The position numbers and the translations under genes were made by a program. Positions 63,408 to 64,000 of a DNA stretch of 64,000 nt are shown one piece after another. The DNA is from Liolophura sinensis (Eukaryota; Mollusca; Polyplacophora; Chitonida; Chitonidae). Below the pieces are notes generated by a model, which saw only the letters and a list, made by a program, of their open reading frames with translations, made no database searches and had not been told where the DNA came from. The first letter of the stretch is position 1; every line of letters starts with the position of its first letter. The stretch is from NCBI RefSeq assembly GCF_032854445.1, contig NC_088301.1, forward strand, positions 15,808,281 to 15,872,280. The letters run 5' to 3'.

Positions 63408-64000
63408 TACACTGTAAAATATGTGCGATTAAATTTTAATCGAAAATCAATATCAGTTTGTATAAAATAGTCTACAGAACATTTGAAACTTTAAGACGTA
63501 AATATAGACCAATATATAACCTGAACTTATCCGGTTTAGAGTCCTGTCACGATTTTGTGTTTTGATGCTAACATCCCACGTATAACTTAGCACTGCTTAG
63601 TTATACTTCGCTTTAAAAAAGAAAACAGACTAGTCGAGCAATGCCTGAGTCAGTTTAGGTTGCGTACTTTTTATTTTGTATGTTTAATGGATTTAAAAAC
63701 TGAATCATTCGGGCATTCAATGCTGCAATGCCTTCACTCAAGTTATGGATAGAATAAATCAACCATCAGCCCTCTTCTTCAACGGTTGTTGGTTGACATA
63801 TGCTGTAGGAAGCTGTAGGCTGCATATCGTTTCTGCTACAGATTTTCAATTAGGACTTCTATAGAAACCGATTAAGGTCATCATCTTATTACCATTCATC
63901 GTATCATCTCCTAAAAGTGGTGTAAATTGACGTGCCGATGGCACGAAGTCATGAGACAAAAGTGTGAGGCGATGAAACTAAGATACGTAGGCGATGACGA
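63408..64000. other. No gene recognised
   Basis: AT-rich end of the window with no domain-bearing frame or repeat I can assign. Confidence 0.4.

Overview
This window looks like ordinary euchromatic DNA from an animal, most likely a lophotrochozoan and probably a mollusc (inference). The support is split genes with GT-AG introns, AT-rich intergenic DNA, recurrent ACATGTA-type motifs, and many tRNA-headed SINEs whose 3' core (ACGCCGTACTCAA...ATTTCA...ACGACGGCGG) resembles a domain I associate with molluscan SINEs. No species can be named from the sequence alone.

Layout. Positions 1-15041 hold no gene I can support, only SINE and MITE copies and one 34-bp minisatellite. Positions 15048-35441 (+) carry a complete multi-exon ferric-chelate-reductase-1-like gene: signal peptide, Reeler domain, Thr/Pro-rich linker, DOMON domain, cytochrome b561 core and a final membrane helix. 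All 15 exons of the long form join in frame with GT-AG junctions, giving about 709 aa. Positions 35442-47550 are intergenic, with a full-length SINE, a 58-bp minisatellite and several MITEs. Positions 47552-50562 (+) carry a compact four-exon gene for a secreted, stand-alone Reeler protein of 160 aa. Its three intron phases (1, 0, 2) match those of the Reeler part of the first gene, so the two are tandem relatives. Downstream come a Tc1/mariner element with intact termini but a frameshifted transposase (53138-54774), a decayed Ty3/gypsy-like fragment (about 56640-58145), nested SINEs and an orphan exon-like segment at 60321.

Most interesting point. In the reductase gene the Thr-rich linker exon exists twice (17779-18217 and about 18947-19300). 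Each copy contains phase-0 splice donors, and each reads through the second donor (GTAAGT) into a short hydrophobic tail and stop codon. Splicing at the donor would connect the Reeler domain to DOMON and cytochrome b561; reading through would give a short Reeler protein with a GPI-signal-like tail. The hydrophobic tail is conserved in both copies, which suggests a real switch between an electron-transfer enzyme and a surface-tethered Reeler protein. Just upstream, Reeler exon 3 lies in a perfect 223-bp tandem duplication whose first copy lacks a donor.
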